Positions 54,384-63,874 of a stretch of 64,000 nucleotides of DNA are shown here, one piece after another. The notes beneath the pieces were generated by a model. It did not search any database, was not told the origin of the DNA, and saw nothing but the letters and a program-made list of their open reading frames with translations. Source of the stretch: JAJZNI01 sp035624785 (GTDB lineage: Bacteria > Chloroflexota > Dormibacteria > Aeolococcales > Aeolococcaceae). The stretch is taken from contig DASPQV010000025.1 of NCBI GenBank assembly GCA_035624785.1, positions 124,001 through 188,000 on the forward strand. The letters are read 5' to 3'. Numbering within the stretch: position 1 is the stretch's first letter; every line of letters begins with the position of its first letter. The translations under genes and the position numbers were made by a program.

Positions 54384-54992
54384 GTGGCGTTGCAGCGCGC
54401 CCTGTACTCGTTCGCCTACCGCTTCGGCCGCCGGCCGCGCTGGGACACGGGGATCACCCCGCCCGAGCTGGTCGCGCTGGTCGAGGGACCGGGGGCGCTG
54501 CCGCCCGGACGGGCTCTCGACCTCGGCTGCGGGACGGGCACCAACGTGGTCTATCTCGCCCGCCATGGATGGCAGGCCACAGGTGTCGACTTCGTCACCG
54601 CCGCCGTCGCCCGGGCGCGGCGGCGCGCTCGGCGGGGGGGTGTCGAGGCGCGCTTCGTCGCCGGAGATGTGACCCGCCTGGAAGAGCTTGGGGTGGAGGG
54701 CCCATACGACCTGGTGGTGGACATCGGCTGCTTCCACGGGATCCCACCGCACCGCCGCGATGCCTATGCGAGAGGCGTCGCCTCGCTGACCCAGCCGGGG
54801 GCCACGCTGACCATGTTCGCCTTCGCCAGCCCCTCCTCGCCACGCCGCCTGCGCCACTGGTCGGGAGCCCCCGAGGCCGAGGTGCGCGCGCGGCTGGGCC
54901 CGTTCTTCGAGGTGGCCCACGTGGAGCAGGGGCGGGAGAGCCGGCCGGGAGCCCGGATGCTTCCGGCCTGGTACCGGCTGGTCCGCCGCTAG
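54384..54992 (+). CDS. Class I SAM-dependent methyltransferase
   Basis: A 202-residue methyltransferase of the Rossmann type. Motif I is ALDLGCGTGTNVVYLARHG (about 43-61), followed by the acidic GVDF for ribose binding. Motif IV-like is YDLVVDIGCFHGIP and a post-motif region LTMFAF. GTG 54384 is the chosen start, giving MALQRALYSFAYRFG. The length matches tellurite/thiopurine-type methyltransferases, but the substrate is not identifiable. Confidence 0.85.
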   Translation: MALQRALYSFAYRFGRRPRWDTGITPPELVALVEGPGALPPGRALDLGCGTGTNVVYLARHGWQATGVDFVTAAVARARRRARRGGVEARFVAGDVTRLEELGVEGPYDLVVDIGCFHGIPPHRRDAYARGVASLTQPGATLTMFAFASPSSPRRLRHWSGAPEAEVRARLGPFFEVAHVEQGRESRPGARMLPAWYRLVRR

Positions 54993-55029
54993 GCTGGGAG
55001 AGCTCAGCGGCCCTCTACACTCACCAGCC

Positions 55030-56253
55030 ATGCCGACGCAGGTCGGGGGCGAGGCACCCCCGTCCGCTGGAAGGATGACCGCGGTGCGCACCGCCCTGGG
55101 CGCGGCGTGGCGAGGCGCGACAGGCCGCGGCGCCGTCATGGGGATGGTGCTGCCGCCGTTTCTGGCCAGCAAGCTCATCGGGGTGGTGGCGCCCATGGTC
55201 ACGGTCTGGGCGCGCAGCACCGGCATCGGGGTGCCACCCGCCTCCGGATTCATCGCTCCCTTCTCGTACTGGGACGGCGCGGCCTACGTCAGCATCGCCG
55301 CGCATGGCTACCCAGCGGGGGCGCTGAGCACCGCCCTCAACTCTCCCGACTACGTCTGGGCCCGCTTCCCCGGCTATCCCCTGCTGGTTCACCTGGTGGC
55401 GTACGTGGTGCCCCAGACGGTGGTGGCGGGGATCGTGGTCAGCGCCGTCGGCGAGCTGGTGGCCCTGGTCTTCCTGGCCCGGCTGATCCTGCTCGAGCGG
55501 GGTGACCCGGCCGCGGCGAGATTCGCCTGCTGGGCGCTCGCGGTATTCCCCTACGCGTTCTACCTGACCGCGGTCTACACCGAGGGTGCCTTCCTGGCTG
55601 CGGCCATCGCCTCCCTCTACTACATGCGCCGGGGGCAGGACGGGCGGGCCGCGGTGGCCGCGGCGATCGCCATGTTCATCCACGTCACCGGGCTGGCTCT
55701 CTTCCCCGCGCTGGTCGTAGATCACCTGGTGCGGCGGCGGGGCCGCCCCGGGCTGGGGCTGGTCGCGATCGCGGCCAGCCTGCTCTCCCCGCTCCTCTTC
55801 GTGGCCTACGCATGGGAGCTCACCGGTGACCCGCTCGCCTTCTGGCACATCGCGGGATCAGCCTCCTTCAACCGCACCCTGACCTGGCCGTGGAGCGGCG
55901 CCTTCAGCACCTGGCAGGCGGCCCTGAACGGCGTAGGCGGCAACAGCTTCATCTTCGGGATGGAGATGATCTTCGGCGTCGGGGGCCTGCTGGCGCTGCT
56001 CTGGATGGCCTGGTGGTGGCGGCGGATCCCCCCCTCGCTCACCGTCTACGCGGCCGGCATCTGGCTCATGGCTACACCCATCATCTACTGGCTGGGCATC
56101 CCCCGCTTCGAGATGACCGCGGTGCCGATCTACCTGCTGCTCGCCGACCTCACCCGGCGGCACCCGGGGAGCCGGCCGGTGATCGTCGTGATCTCGGCGG
56201 GGTGGATGGGCTTCATCGCCACCCTGGCCGCCACCGGGCAGTTCGTGGCCTGA
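55030..56253 (+). CDS. PIG-V-like membrane mannosyltransferase
   Basis: A 407-residue polytopic GT-C type glycosyltransferase. The hallmarks are FSYWDGAAYVSIAAHGYP, with the acidic Asp on the first external loop, then RFPGYPLLVHLVAY and LAVFPYAFYLTAVYTEGAFLA, which match the bacterial PIG-V/mannosyltransferase family. About ten hydrophobic helices follow. It would transfer mannose or another hexose from a polyprenyl-phosphate donor on the outer face of the membrane. It immediately precedes the nonulosonic acid cluster and could act on the same glycoconjugate (inference). Confidence 0.85.
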   Translation: MPTQVGGEAPPSAGRMTAVRTALGAAWRGATGRGAVMGMVLPPFLASKLIGVVAPMVTVWARSTGIGVPPASGFIAPFSYWDGAAYVSIAAHGYPAGALSTALNSPDYVWARFPGYPLLVHLVAYVVPQTVVAGIVVSAVGELVALVFLARLILLERGDPAAARFACWALAVFPYAFYLTAVYTEGAFLAAAIASLYYMRRGQDGRAAVAAAIAMFIHVTGLALFPALVVDHLVRRRGRPGLGLVAIAASLLSPLLFVAYAWELTGDPLAFWHIAGSASFNRTLTWPWSGAFSTWQAALNGVGGNSFIFGMEMIFGVGGLLALLWMAWWWRRIPPSLTVYAAGIWLMATPIIYWLGIPRFEMTAVPIYLLLADLTRRHPGSRPVIVVISAGWMGFIATLAATGQFVA

Positions 56254-56474
56254 GACTGGCCGGCGGGCCGGATACACTCCTCAGCCTTGCCTGCGGTGAC
56301 TCCCCAGCAGGCTTGTGAGGCCCCCACGCGGTGCGGGTGACCGAGCTGTTGCCGGGGTGGCGGCAAGTCGCCCGATGGGTGAGGGTGCTGGCCTTGATCA
56401 ACGCCCGGAAACCCCCACCGGAGAGGACGCCAGCGCTTCCGCCGATCACCGGCGGGGATGGGATACTTGCCGAC

Positions 56475-57647
56475 GTGCCACCGACCAAACGGAGCATCCT
56501 GGTCATCTCCACGAGCCGGGGGGACGCTCGCGGACTCTCCCAGGTGACGGCCGCCCTGGTGCCAGCGGAGTCGGTATCCGTGCGCGTCGTCATGACTGAG
56601 CTCGCAGAGCCGGCCTGGAACCCAACCGGCCTCGAGATCCTGAGGCGAGTACCGACCCGCATCGTCAACTGCGGTTTCGGCGAGGCGGGCAGCGTCGAAC
56701 GTCTCGCTCGTGCCGCCCACGCACTGGCCCTGGCCGCCATCGACAGACCACAAGGCGCCCTGCCTGACATAGTCGTCCTGATGGGGGATCGGCACGAGCT
56801 CCTCCCCCTCGCGCACGCTCTGCTGCTTCAAGGGTGGCCGATCGCGCATGTCTCAGGCGGCGAGATCACCGAGGGAGTCTTCGACGACGCGGTAAGACAC
56901 GCTTTGACCAAGCTATCTCACCTTCACCTGTGCACCGCTGATCAGGCTGCGGCCCGTATCCTTCAGATGGGTGAGGAGCCGTGGCGGGTGGTGGTCACCG
57001 GCGATCCGACCCTAGATGGCCTCACTGACATTGCAACGCAGGCCGCCACCTCGCTGCCCGAGGCACTCGGCTTCCCGCTCGAGCGTCCAGTCGCAATCGT
57101 CACCTACCACCCTCCGACGCTGACGCCCGAGCTTCTCGAGCCCGAACTGGAATCGGTCATCAGCAGCCTCACTGAGGTGCGCACCATCGTCGCGACCCAT
57201 CCCGGTGCCGAGCCGCACTCAGCTGAGATCCTGGAGCGCCTCCATCGCTGGTCCTCCAGCAATCCGGCTGTCCACGTTCTATCCGCTCTCGGAGGGCTGT
57301 ACGCGGCTCTGCTTGCACAAGCGGACGTGTTGGTGGGCAACTCGTCCAGCGGCCTGATCGAAGCTCCGGTGTTCTGCTTGCCCACGGTCAATATCGGCGA
57401 CCGACAACGCGGGCGCCAGCGGGCTGCTAACGTGATTGACGTGCCCGGACGCCCCGAGATGGTGAGTGAGGCCGTGCGTCATGCCTTGGACCCGACATTC
57501 CGCGCTTCCTTGAATGGGCTGGTGAATCCATACGGGGACGGCCACGCCGCTGAACGCATCCGCGACGTCCTCACCTCCGTCCCGGTTGGCGGCCTGGCGC
57601 GGAAGCGATTTGTGGATGCTCCCCTGACGCCTCCCAAGCACGACTGA
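56475..57647 (+). CDS. neuC: NeuC/LegG-type hydrolysing (UDP/GDP) sugar 2-epimerase
   Basis: A 390-residue enzyme if started at the GTG giving VPPTKRSILVIS; the frame continues upstream to 56331 without family similarity. It belongs to the hydrolysing 2-epimerases: VVLMGDRHELLPLAHALLLQGWPIAHVSGGEITEG, DAVRHALTKLSHLHLCTADQA, VGNSSSGLIEAPVF and VNIGDRQRGRQRA. These release ManNAc or its 2,4-diacetamido-6-deoxy analogue from a nucleotide sugar. With legB- and legC-like genes behind it, the 2,4-diacetamido-2,4,6-trideoxymannose branch (legionaminic acid) is favoured over sialic acid. Confidence 0.88.
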   Translation: MPPTKRSILVISTSRGDARGLSQVTAALVPAESVSVRVVMTELAEPAWNPTGLEILRRVPTRIVNCGFGEAGSVERLARAAHALALAAIDRPQGALPDIVVLMGDRHELLPLAHALLLQGWPIAHVSGGEITEGVFDDAVRHALTKLSHLHLCTADQAAARILQMGEEPWRVVVTGDPTLDGLTDIATQAATSLPEALGFPLERPVAIVTYHPPTLTPELLEPELESVISSLTEVRTIVATHPGAEPHSAEILERLHRWSSSNPAVHVLSALGGLYAALLAQADVLVGNSSSGLIEAPVFCLPTVNIGDRQRGRQRAANVIDVPGRPEMVSEAVRHALDPTFRASLNGLVNPYGDGHAAERIRDVLTSVPVGGLARKRFVDAPLTPPKHD

Positions 57648-57741
57648 CCGGCGAGGCATCCGGATTGATGACCGGCCAACGGGTTGGCAATCTGATCCGT
57701 CTGCCCGGTCTGATGCGTTTTGGCAACGCATTCGTGACACG

Positions 57742-58872
57742 ATGCTGCTTCGAACGGCGCACGGACCAGTGGCCAACATGACCGCCGACTATTCTGCGGG
57801 CGTCGCCGTGCAAGCACCGCTCTCCAGGCTCTGCGTGACCTCTGAAGCGACACTGCGGCAGGCCCTCGAGGCCATCGACGCCGGAGGCGCCGCGATCGCT
57901 CTCGTCCTGGACGCTACCGACCACCTCATCGGCACGCTCACCGATGGAGACGTACGCCGGGCCCTGCTCGCGGGAGCGGGCCTGCAGGCACCGATTACCA
58001 AGTACATCACCGACGACTTCACTGCCGTCCGGTCCGATGTCGACCGTGCCGCGGTACTCGATCTGATGCAGGCCCGAAGCATCAACCAGGTTCCAATCGT
58101 CGATGCAGACCGTCACCTGATCGGGCTGCACCTCCTCCGCGACGTGCTCGGCGCAAGCGAGCGACCTAACGCCACGGTCATCATGGCCGGGGGCCGCGGG
58201 ACCAGGCTGCACCCTTATACGGCCACTGTCCCCAAACCCATGGTGGAGGTAGCTCATCGACCCATCCTGGAGCGCATCGTGCTTCACCTCGTCGGTGGCG
58301 GAATTCGGACCATCTTCCTCGCCGTCAATCACATGGCCCAGGTGATCGAGAACCACTTCGGCGACGGCGCCGACTTCGGCTGCTCCATCGAATACCTGCG
58401 CGAGAGTCCGGACACCCCGCTGGGCACGGCAGGCGCGCTGACACTCCTCCCTGCCGATGGCGCATGGAGGGCTCACCCCCTCATCGTCATGAACGGTGAC
58501 CTGCTTACCGATTTCAACGTCGAAGCGTTGCTCGGCGCGCACCGGGCGGCCCACGCCGCGTTGACAGTGGGCATCACCGATTACACGCATCAGGTGCCCT
58601 TCGGAGTCGTCGCCGTGGCCGATGGCAGGCTCCGCTCCCTCACCGAGAAACCCACCGTCACCTGGGCGGTGAATTCCGGTATCTACGTCATCGACCCCAT
58701 GCTGGTACGCCGCATCGCGCCACGTTGCGAGTACCTCATGACCCAGCTCGTCGACACCTGCCTGGAGCGCGACGAGGTGGTCCATGCCCACCCCATCGGG
58801 CCCCGCTGGTCCGACGTGGGACGGCCAATCGACCTCAGCCGCGTGCGCGGCGAAGAGGGCCCGGTGACATGA
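57742..58872 (+). CDS. CBS-pair nucleotidyltransferase (PtmE-like sugar-1-phosphate guanylyltransferase)
   Basis: A 376-residue fusion. Two CBS motifs (about 28-145) are followed by an NTP-transferase domain with the G-loop VIMAGGRGTRLHPYTATVPKPM near 148, then NSGIYVIDP. The same fusion, PtmE, activates glucosamine-1-phosphate with GTP at the start of GDP-linked legionaminic acid synthesis in Campylobacter. A mannose-1-phosphate guanylyltransferase role is the alternative. The ATG at 57742 lacks a clear ribosome site, and ATG 57778 is possible. The stop overlaps the dehydratase start by 4 bases. Confidence 0.85.
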   Translation: MLLRTAHGPVANMTADYSAGVAVQAPLSRLCVTSEATLRQALEAIDAGGAAIALVLDATDHLIGTLTDGDVRRALLAGAGLQAPITKYITDDFTAVRSDVDRAAVLDLMQARSINQVPIVDADRHLIGLHLLRDVLGASERPNATVIMAGGRGTRLHPYTATVPKPMVEVAHRPILERIVLHLVGGGIRTIFLAVNHMAQVIENHFGDGADFGCSIEYLRESPDTPLGTAGALTLLPADGAWRAHPLIVMNGDLLTDFNVEALLGAHRAAHAALTVGITDYTHQVPFGVVAVADGRLRSLTEKPTVTWAVNSGIYVIDPMLVRRIAPRCEYLMTQLVDTCLERDEVVHAHPIGPRWSDVGRPIDLSRVRGEEGPVT

Positions 58873-59861
58873 ACCTCGGTGGCAGCCGCGTTCTCGTGAC
58901 CGGTGCGGGCGGATTCATCGGCAGCCATCTGGTCCAGCGGCTCCTCAGCGACGGCGCGCACGTACGCGCCCTGTGCCTGTACACATCGACAGGCTCGCGG
59001 GGGTGGCTCGATGATCTGAGTGCGGAGCTCACCACCGACCTCGAGGTGTGGTTTGGTGATGTCCGCGACGAATCCTATGTCGACCAGCTCGTCAAGGGCA
59101 TGGACATCGTGTTCCACCTCGCCGCCCTGATCGCGATCCCCTACAGCTACATTGCGCCGTCCTCCTTCATCGCCACCAACGTCGTCGGCACCCACAACGT
59201 TCTGGAAGCGGCCCGGAGGCACCAGGTGAGGCGGCTGGTGCATGTGTCGACAAGCGAGGTCTACGGCACCCCGGACACGCTGCCGATCACTGAGCAGCAC
59301 GCGCTGAAGGGTCAATCTCCATACAGCGCGAGCAAGATTGCGGCTGACAAGCTGTGTGAGGCCTGGGCATGCTCCTTCGGCGTTCCCGTGATTGTTCTCC
59401 GACCTTTCAACACCTATGGACCGCGCCAATCCGCCCGCGCCATCATCCCCACCGTCCTTGAACAGATCCTCTGTGGCATCAACCCGCTGCGTCTCGGCAG
59501 CCTCGAGCCACGTCGTGACTTCACCTATGTCACCGATACCGTGGACGGGTTGATCCGCGCCGCCGGCGCCGTCCTCTCCCCAGGTGAGGTCATCCACCTC
59601 GGAACGGGAACCTCGGTGTCGGTGGGCGAGCTGGTTGAGCGTGCCCAGCGGTTGCTGGGGACGCAGCTACCGGTGACGGTGGATCAACAGCGGCTGCGCC
59701 CGGCGCGAAGTGAGGTCAGGGCCCTGCAAAGCGACCCCAGTCGGGCCGCCAGCCTCCTCGCTTGGCGTCCGACAGTGGAGCTCGACAGCGGTCTCGCCAC
59801 TACCGCCGCTTGGCTTCGGCCCCGGCTCGACCCCAGGCGCGCCGCGAGCTTCCAGCGATGA
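58869..59861 (+). CDS. legB: LegB-like nucleotide-sugar 4,6-dehydratase (SDR)
   Basis: A 330-residue extended SDR. The cofactor motif TGAGGFIGSHLVQRLL is followed by the LegB-type RALCLYTSTGSRGWLDDL segment. Later come HLAALIAIPYSY, the catalytic STSEVYGT and YSASK, and RPFNTYGPRQSARAIIPT. LegB enzymes convert GDP- or UDP-GlcNAc to the 4-keto-6-deoxy sugar. Start is the ATG of the ATGA overlap; the frame before it only overprints the upstream gene. It ends in overlap with the aminotransferase gene. Confidence 0.88.
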   Translation: MNLGGSRVLVTGAGGFIGSHLVQRLLSDGAHVRALCLYTSTGSRGWLDDLSAELTTDLEVWFGDVRDESYVDQLVKGMDIVFHLAALIAIPYSYIAPSSFIATNVVGTHNVLEAARRHQVRRLVHVSTSEVYGTPDTLPITEQHALKGQSPYSASKIAADKLCEAWACSFGVPVIVLRPFNTYGPRQSARAIIPTVLEQILCGINPLRLGSLEPRRDFTYVTDTVDGLIRAAGAVLSPGEVIHLGTGTSVSVGELVERAQRLLGTQLPVTVDQQRLRPARSEVRALQSDPSRAASLLAWRPTVELDSGLATTAAWLRPRLDPRRAASFQR

Positions 59862-61036
59862 TGACCCCGCGGATCCCATTGGCAGTACCGGTGCTGCGCG
59901 GCAACGAGCGCGCCTACCTCGAGGAGTGCGCGATGTCGGCTCAGGTGTCTTCAGTGGGCCCGTTCGTTTCCCGTTTCGAACGCGAGCTTGCGTCGTGGGT
60001 GGGGGCGCAGCACGCGGTGGCGTGTGGCAGCGGGACGGCGGCTCTGCACCTGTCGATGTTGGCGCTGGCGGTGCGACCGGGCGACGATGTACTGGTCTCG
60101 GATCTCACCTTCATCGCCTCGGCGAACCCCGCCCGTTACTGCGGGGCGAACGTCGTCCTGGTCGATGCCGATCCGAGGGGTTGGTGCCTCGACCCCGCGC
60201 TCGTTGAGGAGGAGCTTGATCGTAGGCGCGGGAGAGGGTTGCGGATGCCTGCAGCCATCGTCGTGGTACACGTGTTCGGCCAACTGGCAGCGCTTGATAG
60301 GATTCTGCCCGCTGCGGCGGCCTGCGGCGTCCCGGTCCTCGAGGACGCTGCCGAGGCACTAGGCGCACAGTGGACGTCCGCGCCGCTCAACGCCAGACAG
60401 GCGGGAACGGTTGGAGAGATCGGAATCTACTCATTCAATGGCAACAAGGTCCTGACCACGGGGGGGGGCGGCATGGTGGTGACGAGCGATGGTGCCAAGG
60501 CGGCGAAGATGCGTCACCTCTCGACCCAGGCTCGGGTTCCCGGATCTGACTACGTCCATGACGCGATCGGGTTCAACTACCGCCTCAGCAATATCTCCGC
60601 CGCTCTTGGGCTGGCTCAGCTCGAGTGTCTACCTGAACTCCTCGCCCGGAAGCGCGTGAACGCGGAGCGCTACGCCGCGGCTTTCGGCGGAGACCGCTTG
60701 GTCAAGATGGTTCCGGACCCTGCTGGCACACGCGGGTCGGCGTGGCTGAACACGGTGCTCCTACCCTCCCGAGCTGCCCGCGACCACGTTCGCGCATCGC
60801 TGGCCGCAAGGGACATCGAGAGCCGCCCGGTATGGCCGCCCCTTCATCTCCAGCAGCCCTACCTGCAAAGTCCGGTGCTCGGTGGCGGCAAGGTGGCCGC
60901 CAACCTGGCTGACCGCGGTCTCAGCCTCCCATCATCGGCGGACCTTACCGATTCGGAACTAAGTGAGGTGGCCGAGGTGGTTGTCCAAGCCGCACACCTG
61001 GGACCCGCGGGAAGTGATGCCGCCAGCGCCGGATAG
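59858..61036 (+). CDS. legC: LegC-like DegT/DnrJ/EryC1 aminotransferase
   Basis: A 392-residue PLP enzyme placing the amino group at C4 of the keto sugar. Features are PLAVPVLRGNERAYLEEC (LegC-type start), ACGSGTAALHLSMLAL, SDLTFIASANPARYCGA, DAAEALGAQW and the PLP-lysine region YSFNGNKVLTTGGGGMVV. Two adjacent ATGs (59858 and 59861) are possible starts; the first gives a 4-base overlap with legB. The stop lies 20 bases inside the next gene. Confidence 0.9.
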   Translation: MMTPRIPLAVPVLRGNERAYLEECAMSAQVSSVGPFVSRFERELASWVGAQHAVACGSGTAALHLSMLALAVRPGDDVLVSDLTFIASANPARYCGANVVLVDADPRGWCLDPALVEEELDRRRGRGLRMPAAIVVVHVFGQLAALDRILPAAAACGVPVLEDAAEALGAQWTSAPLNARQAGTVGEIGIYSFNGNKVLTTGGGGMVVTSDGAKAAKMRHLSTQARVPGSDYVHDAIGFNYRLSNISAALGLAQLECLPELLARKRVNAERYAAAFGGDRLVKMVPDPAGTRGSAWLNTVLLPSRAARDHVRASLAARDIESRPVWPPLHLQQPYLQSPVLGGGKVAANLADRGLSLPSSADLTDSELSEVAEVVVQAAHLGPAGSDAASAG

Positions 61037-61721
61037 TCAGCTTCGGCGAGTGCTCTGCCTCATCCCCGCACGCTCGGGGTCGGTGAGGCTGGCGAACAAG
61101 AACGTCCAAGTGATAGGTGGGAAGACGCTCCTTGAGCGAGCAATATCCACTGGACTGTCAGCCTTCGGTCGCGTTGTCGTGTCCACCGATTCCGCTGAGT
61201 ACGCCCAGCTGGCGGCGTCAGCGGGCGCCGACGTGCCAGGGCTTCGTCCGCCATCCTTGGCTCTCCCCGACACGCCGATTGACGCGGTCATCCAGCATGT
61301 GCTCTCCGAGTGGGAGCACCCAGGCGCTGAGCTGCTGGTGCTCATGCAGGTCACGACGCCTTTCACAACCCCATCCGACCTCCGCTCGGTCGTTGCGGCC
61401 CTGGAGAAGGCGAGGACAGCCAGCTGCTCGCTGACCCTGGCTTCGGTTTCGCCAACCTATGCCGCGATCATGGCCACTGACGCCTCAGGGGCTTCCGAGT
61501 TCATCGCCCCGAGGTTGGCCGTGCTCCGCACCCAGGACGTCCCGCGCCTGGGCGTGCCTACGGGGGGGGCTTATGCCGCTCGCATCATCCGTCTGCGGCG
61601 TGGCGAACCCCTATTGCAGGCGCCGTACGTGGCGGTGTGGATCGATCCATGGCGGGCTTTGGACATCGATACAGAGGCAGACCTGGAGCGCGCCCGGTCG
61701 CTTGCCGAGGGTCAATCGTGA
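61017..61721 (+). CDS. CMP-nonulosonic acid (acylneuraminate) cytidylyltransferase
   Basis: A 234-residue nucleotidyltransferase of the CMP-NeuA/PtmB/LegF family. Marks are the P-loop-like IPARSGSVRLANKNVQVIGGKTLL at the N-terminus, VVVSTDSAEYAQLA, LMQVTTPFTTPSDL, and a C-terminal WIDPWRALDIDTEADL. It activates the nonulosonic acid as CMP-sugar. The ATG at 61017 overlaps the aminotransferase gene by 20 bases, and the stop sits in a GTGA overlap with the synthase gene. Residue conservation cannot decide between Neu5Ac and Leg substrates. Confidence 0.88.
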   Translation: MPPAPDSQLRRVLCLIPARSGSVRLANKNVQVIGGKTLLERAISTGLSAFGRVVVSTDSAEYAQLAASAGADVPGLRPPSLALPDTPIDAVIQHVLSEWEHPGAELLVLMQVTTPFTTPSDLRSVVAALEKARTASCSLTLASVSPTYAAIMATDASGASEFIAPRLAVLRTQDVPRLGVPTGGAYAARIIRLRRGEPLLQAPYVAVWIDPWRALDIDTEADLERARSLAEGQS

Positions 61722-62707
61722 GAGATCTTCTGCTCATTGCCGAGGTGGGGGTGAACCACGATGGTGACCTGCGGAAGGCGATCGCGATGACCCACCGCGC
61801 TGCGGAAGCCGGCTTCGACGCCGTCAAGTTCCAGTACTGGAACATCGATGAGCTCCTTGCTCCGACCGCTCCCGCAGCCCCCTATCAGGGTGAGGGTGAT
61901 CAGCACGCGCTTCTGGCCGACCTGCGACTCGATACTGCCGCGCTGGCCACCCTGGAACGGGAGGCTCATGGTGAGGGGCTACGGTTCATCGTAACCCCTG
62001 ACGGAGAGCGTGCATGCCGCGAGCTTCTCTCGCTCCACCTCGATGCCCTCAAGATCGGCTCCGGCGACGCGGACAACGGACTGCTTCTGGACCGGGCCGT
62101 GCGCAGTGGCCTGCCCATCATCGCCTCAACGGGGATGATGACGGAGCCGGAGCTGGCCTCCCTCGTGAATCGCCTGGCCCCCGCGCGCGAGGTCACCCTT
62201 CTGCACTGCGTATCGACCTATCCGACCGCGCTAGCGGAGAACGGCCTCAACCGCATGCGCGAGATCGCCGAGCTCTCCGGTCGCCCGGTCGGGCTGTCCG
62301 ACCACAGCATCGGAATCGTCGCCGCCGCGGCCGCGGTGGGGATGGGAGCCGTGGCGGTCGAGAAGCACGTGACGTGGTCGATGCGGGCTAGGGGCCCAGA
62401 TCACGCAATGTCACTTCCGCTTGACGAGGCGGCAGAGTGGGTGCGGACCCTCCGCGAGTTGCATCTTGGGCTCTCGGCAGCTGGTCGCTCACAGGGTGAG
62501 CGGGACAACCGAGCGGTGGTGCGCAAGGGGCTGTATCTCCAGCGGGCTGTTGCCGCGGGTTCCGAGATCGCAGCAGCCGACCTGGTGCCGCTGCGTCCAC
62601 TCCTTGACGGGATACCGGCCGGGGAGCTCGGAGCCGTGGCAGGTCACGCGGCTGTTCACAGCCTGAAGGCGGGACAGCTTCTGCGCTGGTCCGACCTTCA
62701 GGGCTAG
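61718..62707 (+). CDS. neuB: NeuB/LegI-family nonulosonic acid synthase
   Basis: A 329-residue PEP-condensing synthase. It shows IAEVGVNHDGDL, FDAVKFQYW, LKIGSGDADNGLLLDRAV, IIASTGMM, LLHCVSTYPT, GLSDHSIG and EKHVTW, all typical of NeuB. A short antifreeze-like SAF domain follows (about 275-329, SLYL-type KGLYLQRAVAAGSEIAA). It condenses phosphoenolpyruvate with ManNAc or the 2,4-diacetamido-trideoxy sugar. Start is GTG 61718 in a 4-base overlap with the cytidylyltransferase. Confidence 0.92.
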   Translation: MRDLLLIAEVGVNHDGDLRKAIAMTHRAAEAGFDAVKFQYWNIDELLAPTAPAAPYQGEGDQHALLADLRLDTAALATLEREAHGEGLRFIVTPDGERACRELLSLHLDALKIGSGDADNGLLLDRAVRSGLPIIASTGMMTEPELASLVNRLAPAREVTLLHCVSTYPTALAENGLNRMREIAELSGRPVGLSDHSIGIVAAAAAVGMGAVAVEKHVTWSMRARGPDHAMSLPLDEAAEWVRTLRELHLGLSAAGRSQGERDNRAVVRKGLYLQRAVAAGSEIAAADLVPLRPLLDGIPAGELGAVAGHAAVHSLKAGQLLRWSDLQG

Positions 62708-62717
62708 TCCGGCGAGC

Positions 62718-63710
62718 ATGGCGGAGATCGTCGCCGCCGCCGACGCGGGTCGCTGGGAGGCGGTGGCTGGCGACCGGATGCTCGACCCCCACTGTCTGCG
62801 CGAGTTCGCCATCGCGCAGGCGGGGGAGGGCACCACACCCGTTCTCGTGCGTGCCGCGGGCAAGGGTTGGTCCGTCCTGGAGGTCCTGGAGATCACCGAG
62901 GTTGGCGGCGGTCATCGGACCGCGCGCGCTCCCCTTTACGGGGGACCCTGGTTGAAGATCGCGACAGACGACGCAGATATGGCAAGGAGAGCGCGGCGAG
63001 AGATCGATGCCGCGCTGCGTGATCTGAGCGTCATCAGCGAGGTGACCGTCCACAGCCCGTGGCTCCCCGAGCCGGACCTGGTTCGCCAGGCCTGGCAGGG
63101 TCAAGCCACCCGGTCAGTCTGTTTGGCCTCGCTCAGCCACCCGGACCAAGCTTGGGCAGCTCTGCCCCCAGGGCGCCGGACCGAGATCAGGCACGCCTGT
63201 CGGGAGGGAATCGCGCGCTGGCGGTGTTTCGACGAGGAGCAGGCTGTTCATTTCGCAGCTGTCTACCGGTCCGCCATGGACAGGCTGCGGGCCTCGCAGC
63301 GCTGGAGGCTCGACCGGCCGTACTTCGAGAAGTTGTCCAGGGAGGCAGGCAGATTCGTGCACCTCGCGGCGATCGAGCTTCCGACCGGCGGTGCGGCCGC
63401 GCTATTCCTTCACAATGGTCGCCGGGCCGCATACCTCTTCGCAGCCCGATGGGGACAGGCCGGGGGAGCGGCGGCAGCGGCGCTCTGGACCGGGATCGTG
63501 GAACTCGGCCGGATGGGGATCGAGGAGATGCTTCTCGGCGGCGGAACCACCGACACTGTCGACGACTCACTACTTCGGTTCAAGAGCGCGTTTGCCGACC
63601 GGCGAATCCCCCTTCTGGTTTCGGCTCGCGTCTTCGATCGCGAGGCGCACTCCTGGGCAGCCGCCATGGGACGTGCCCGTCCGCTCCCAGCCTTCGCGCT
63701 TGACGCATGA
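62718..63710 (+). CDS. FemAB/GNAT-like acyltransferase
   Basis: A 330-residue protein of the FemAB/BioF2-like GNAT superfamily, with two GNAT-like halves. Visible features are the PPGRRTEIRHACREGI helix, HFAAVYRSAMDRLRASQRWRLDRPYFEKL, a beta-strand pair HLAAIELPTGGAAALFLHNGRRAAYLFAARWG, and the LLGGGTTDTVDDSLLRFKSAFADR end. It lies 10 bases after the synthase gene as the last gene of the cluster. No hexapeptide-repeat LegH acetyltransferase is present, so this protein may N-acylate the 4-amino sugar or the finished sugar. Aminoacyl transfer is also possible for the family. Confidence 0.7.
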   Translation: MAEIVAAADAGRWEAVAGDRMLDPHCLREFAIAQAGEGTTPVLVRAAGKGWSVLEVLEITEVGGGHRTARAPLYGGPWLKIATDDADMARRARREIDAALRDLSVISEVTVHSPWLPEPDLVRQAWQGQATRSVCLASLSHPDQAWAALPPGRRTEIRHACREGIARWRCFDEEQAVHFAAVYRSAMDRLRASQRWRLDRPYFEKLSREAGRFVHLAAIELPTGGAAALFLHNGRRAAYLFAARWGQAGGAAAAALWTGIVELGRMGIEEMLLGGGTTDTVDDSLLRFKSAFADRRIPLLVSARVFDREAHSWAAAMGRARPLPAFALDA

Positions 63711-63874
63711 GGCGATAGCCACAGCAGCGCCTGTCGCGACTTAAACCCAGCCCTTTGCGCACGTTGTGTCTCTGATCACACGCGGCCCTTGAGTCGTTTC
63801 CTGAGTGAGATCTCCCGCCTCGCCACTCGAGTCACGGTGGCTTCATCCGACGACTACGCCGTTCCGTCCAGCAC

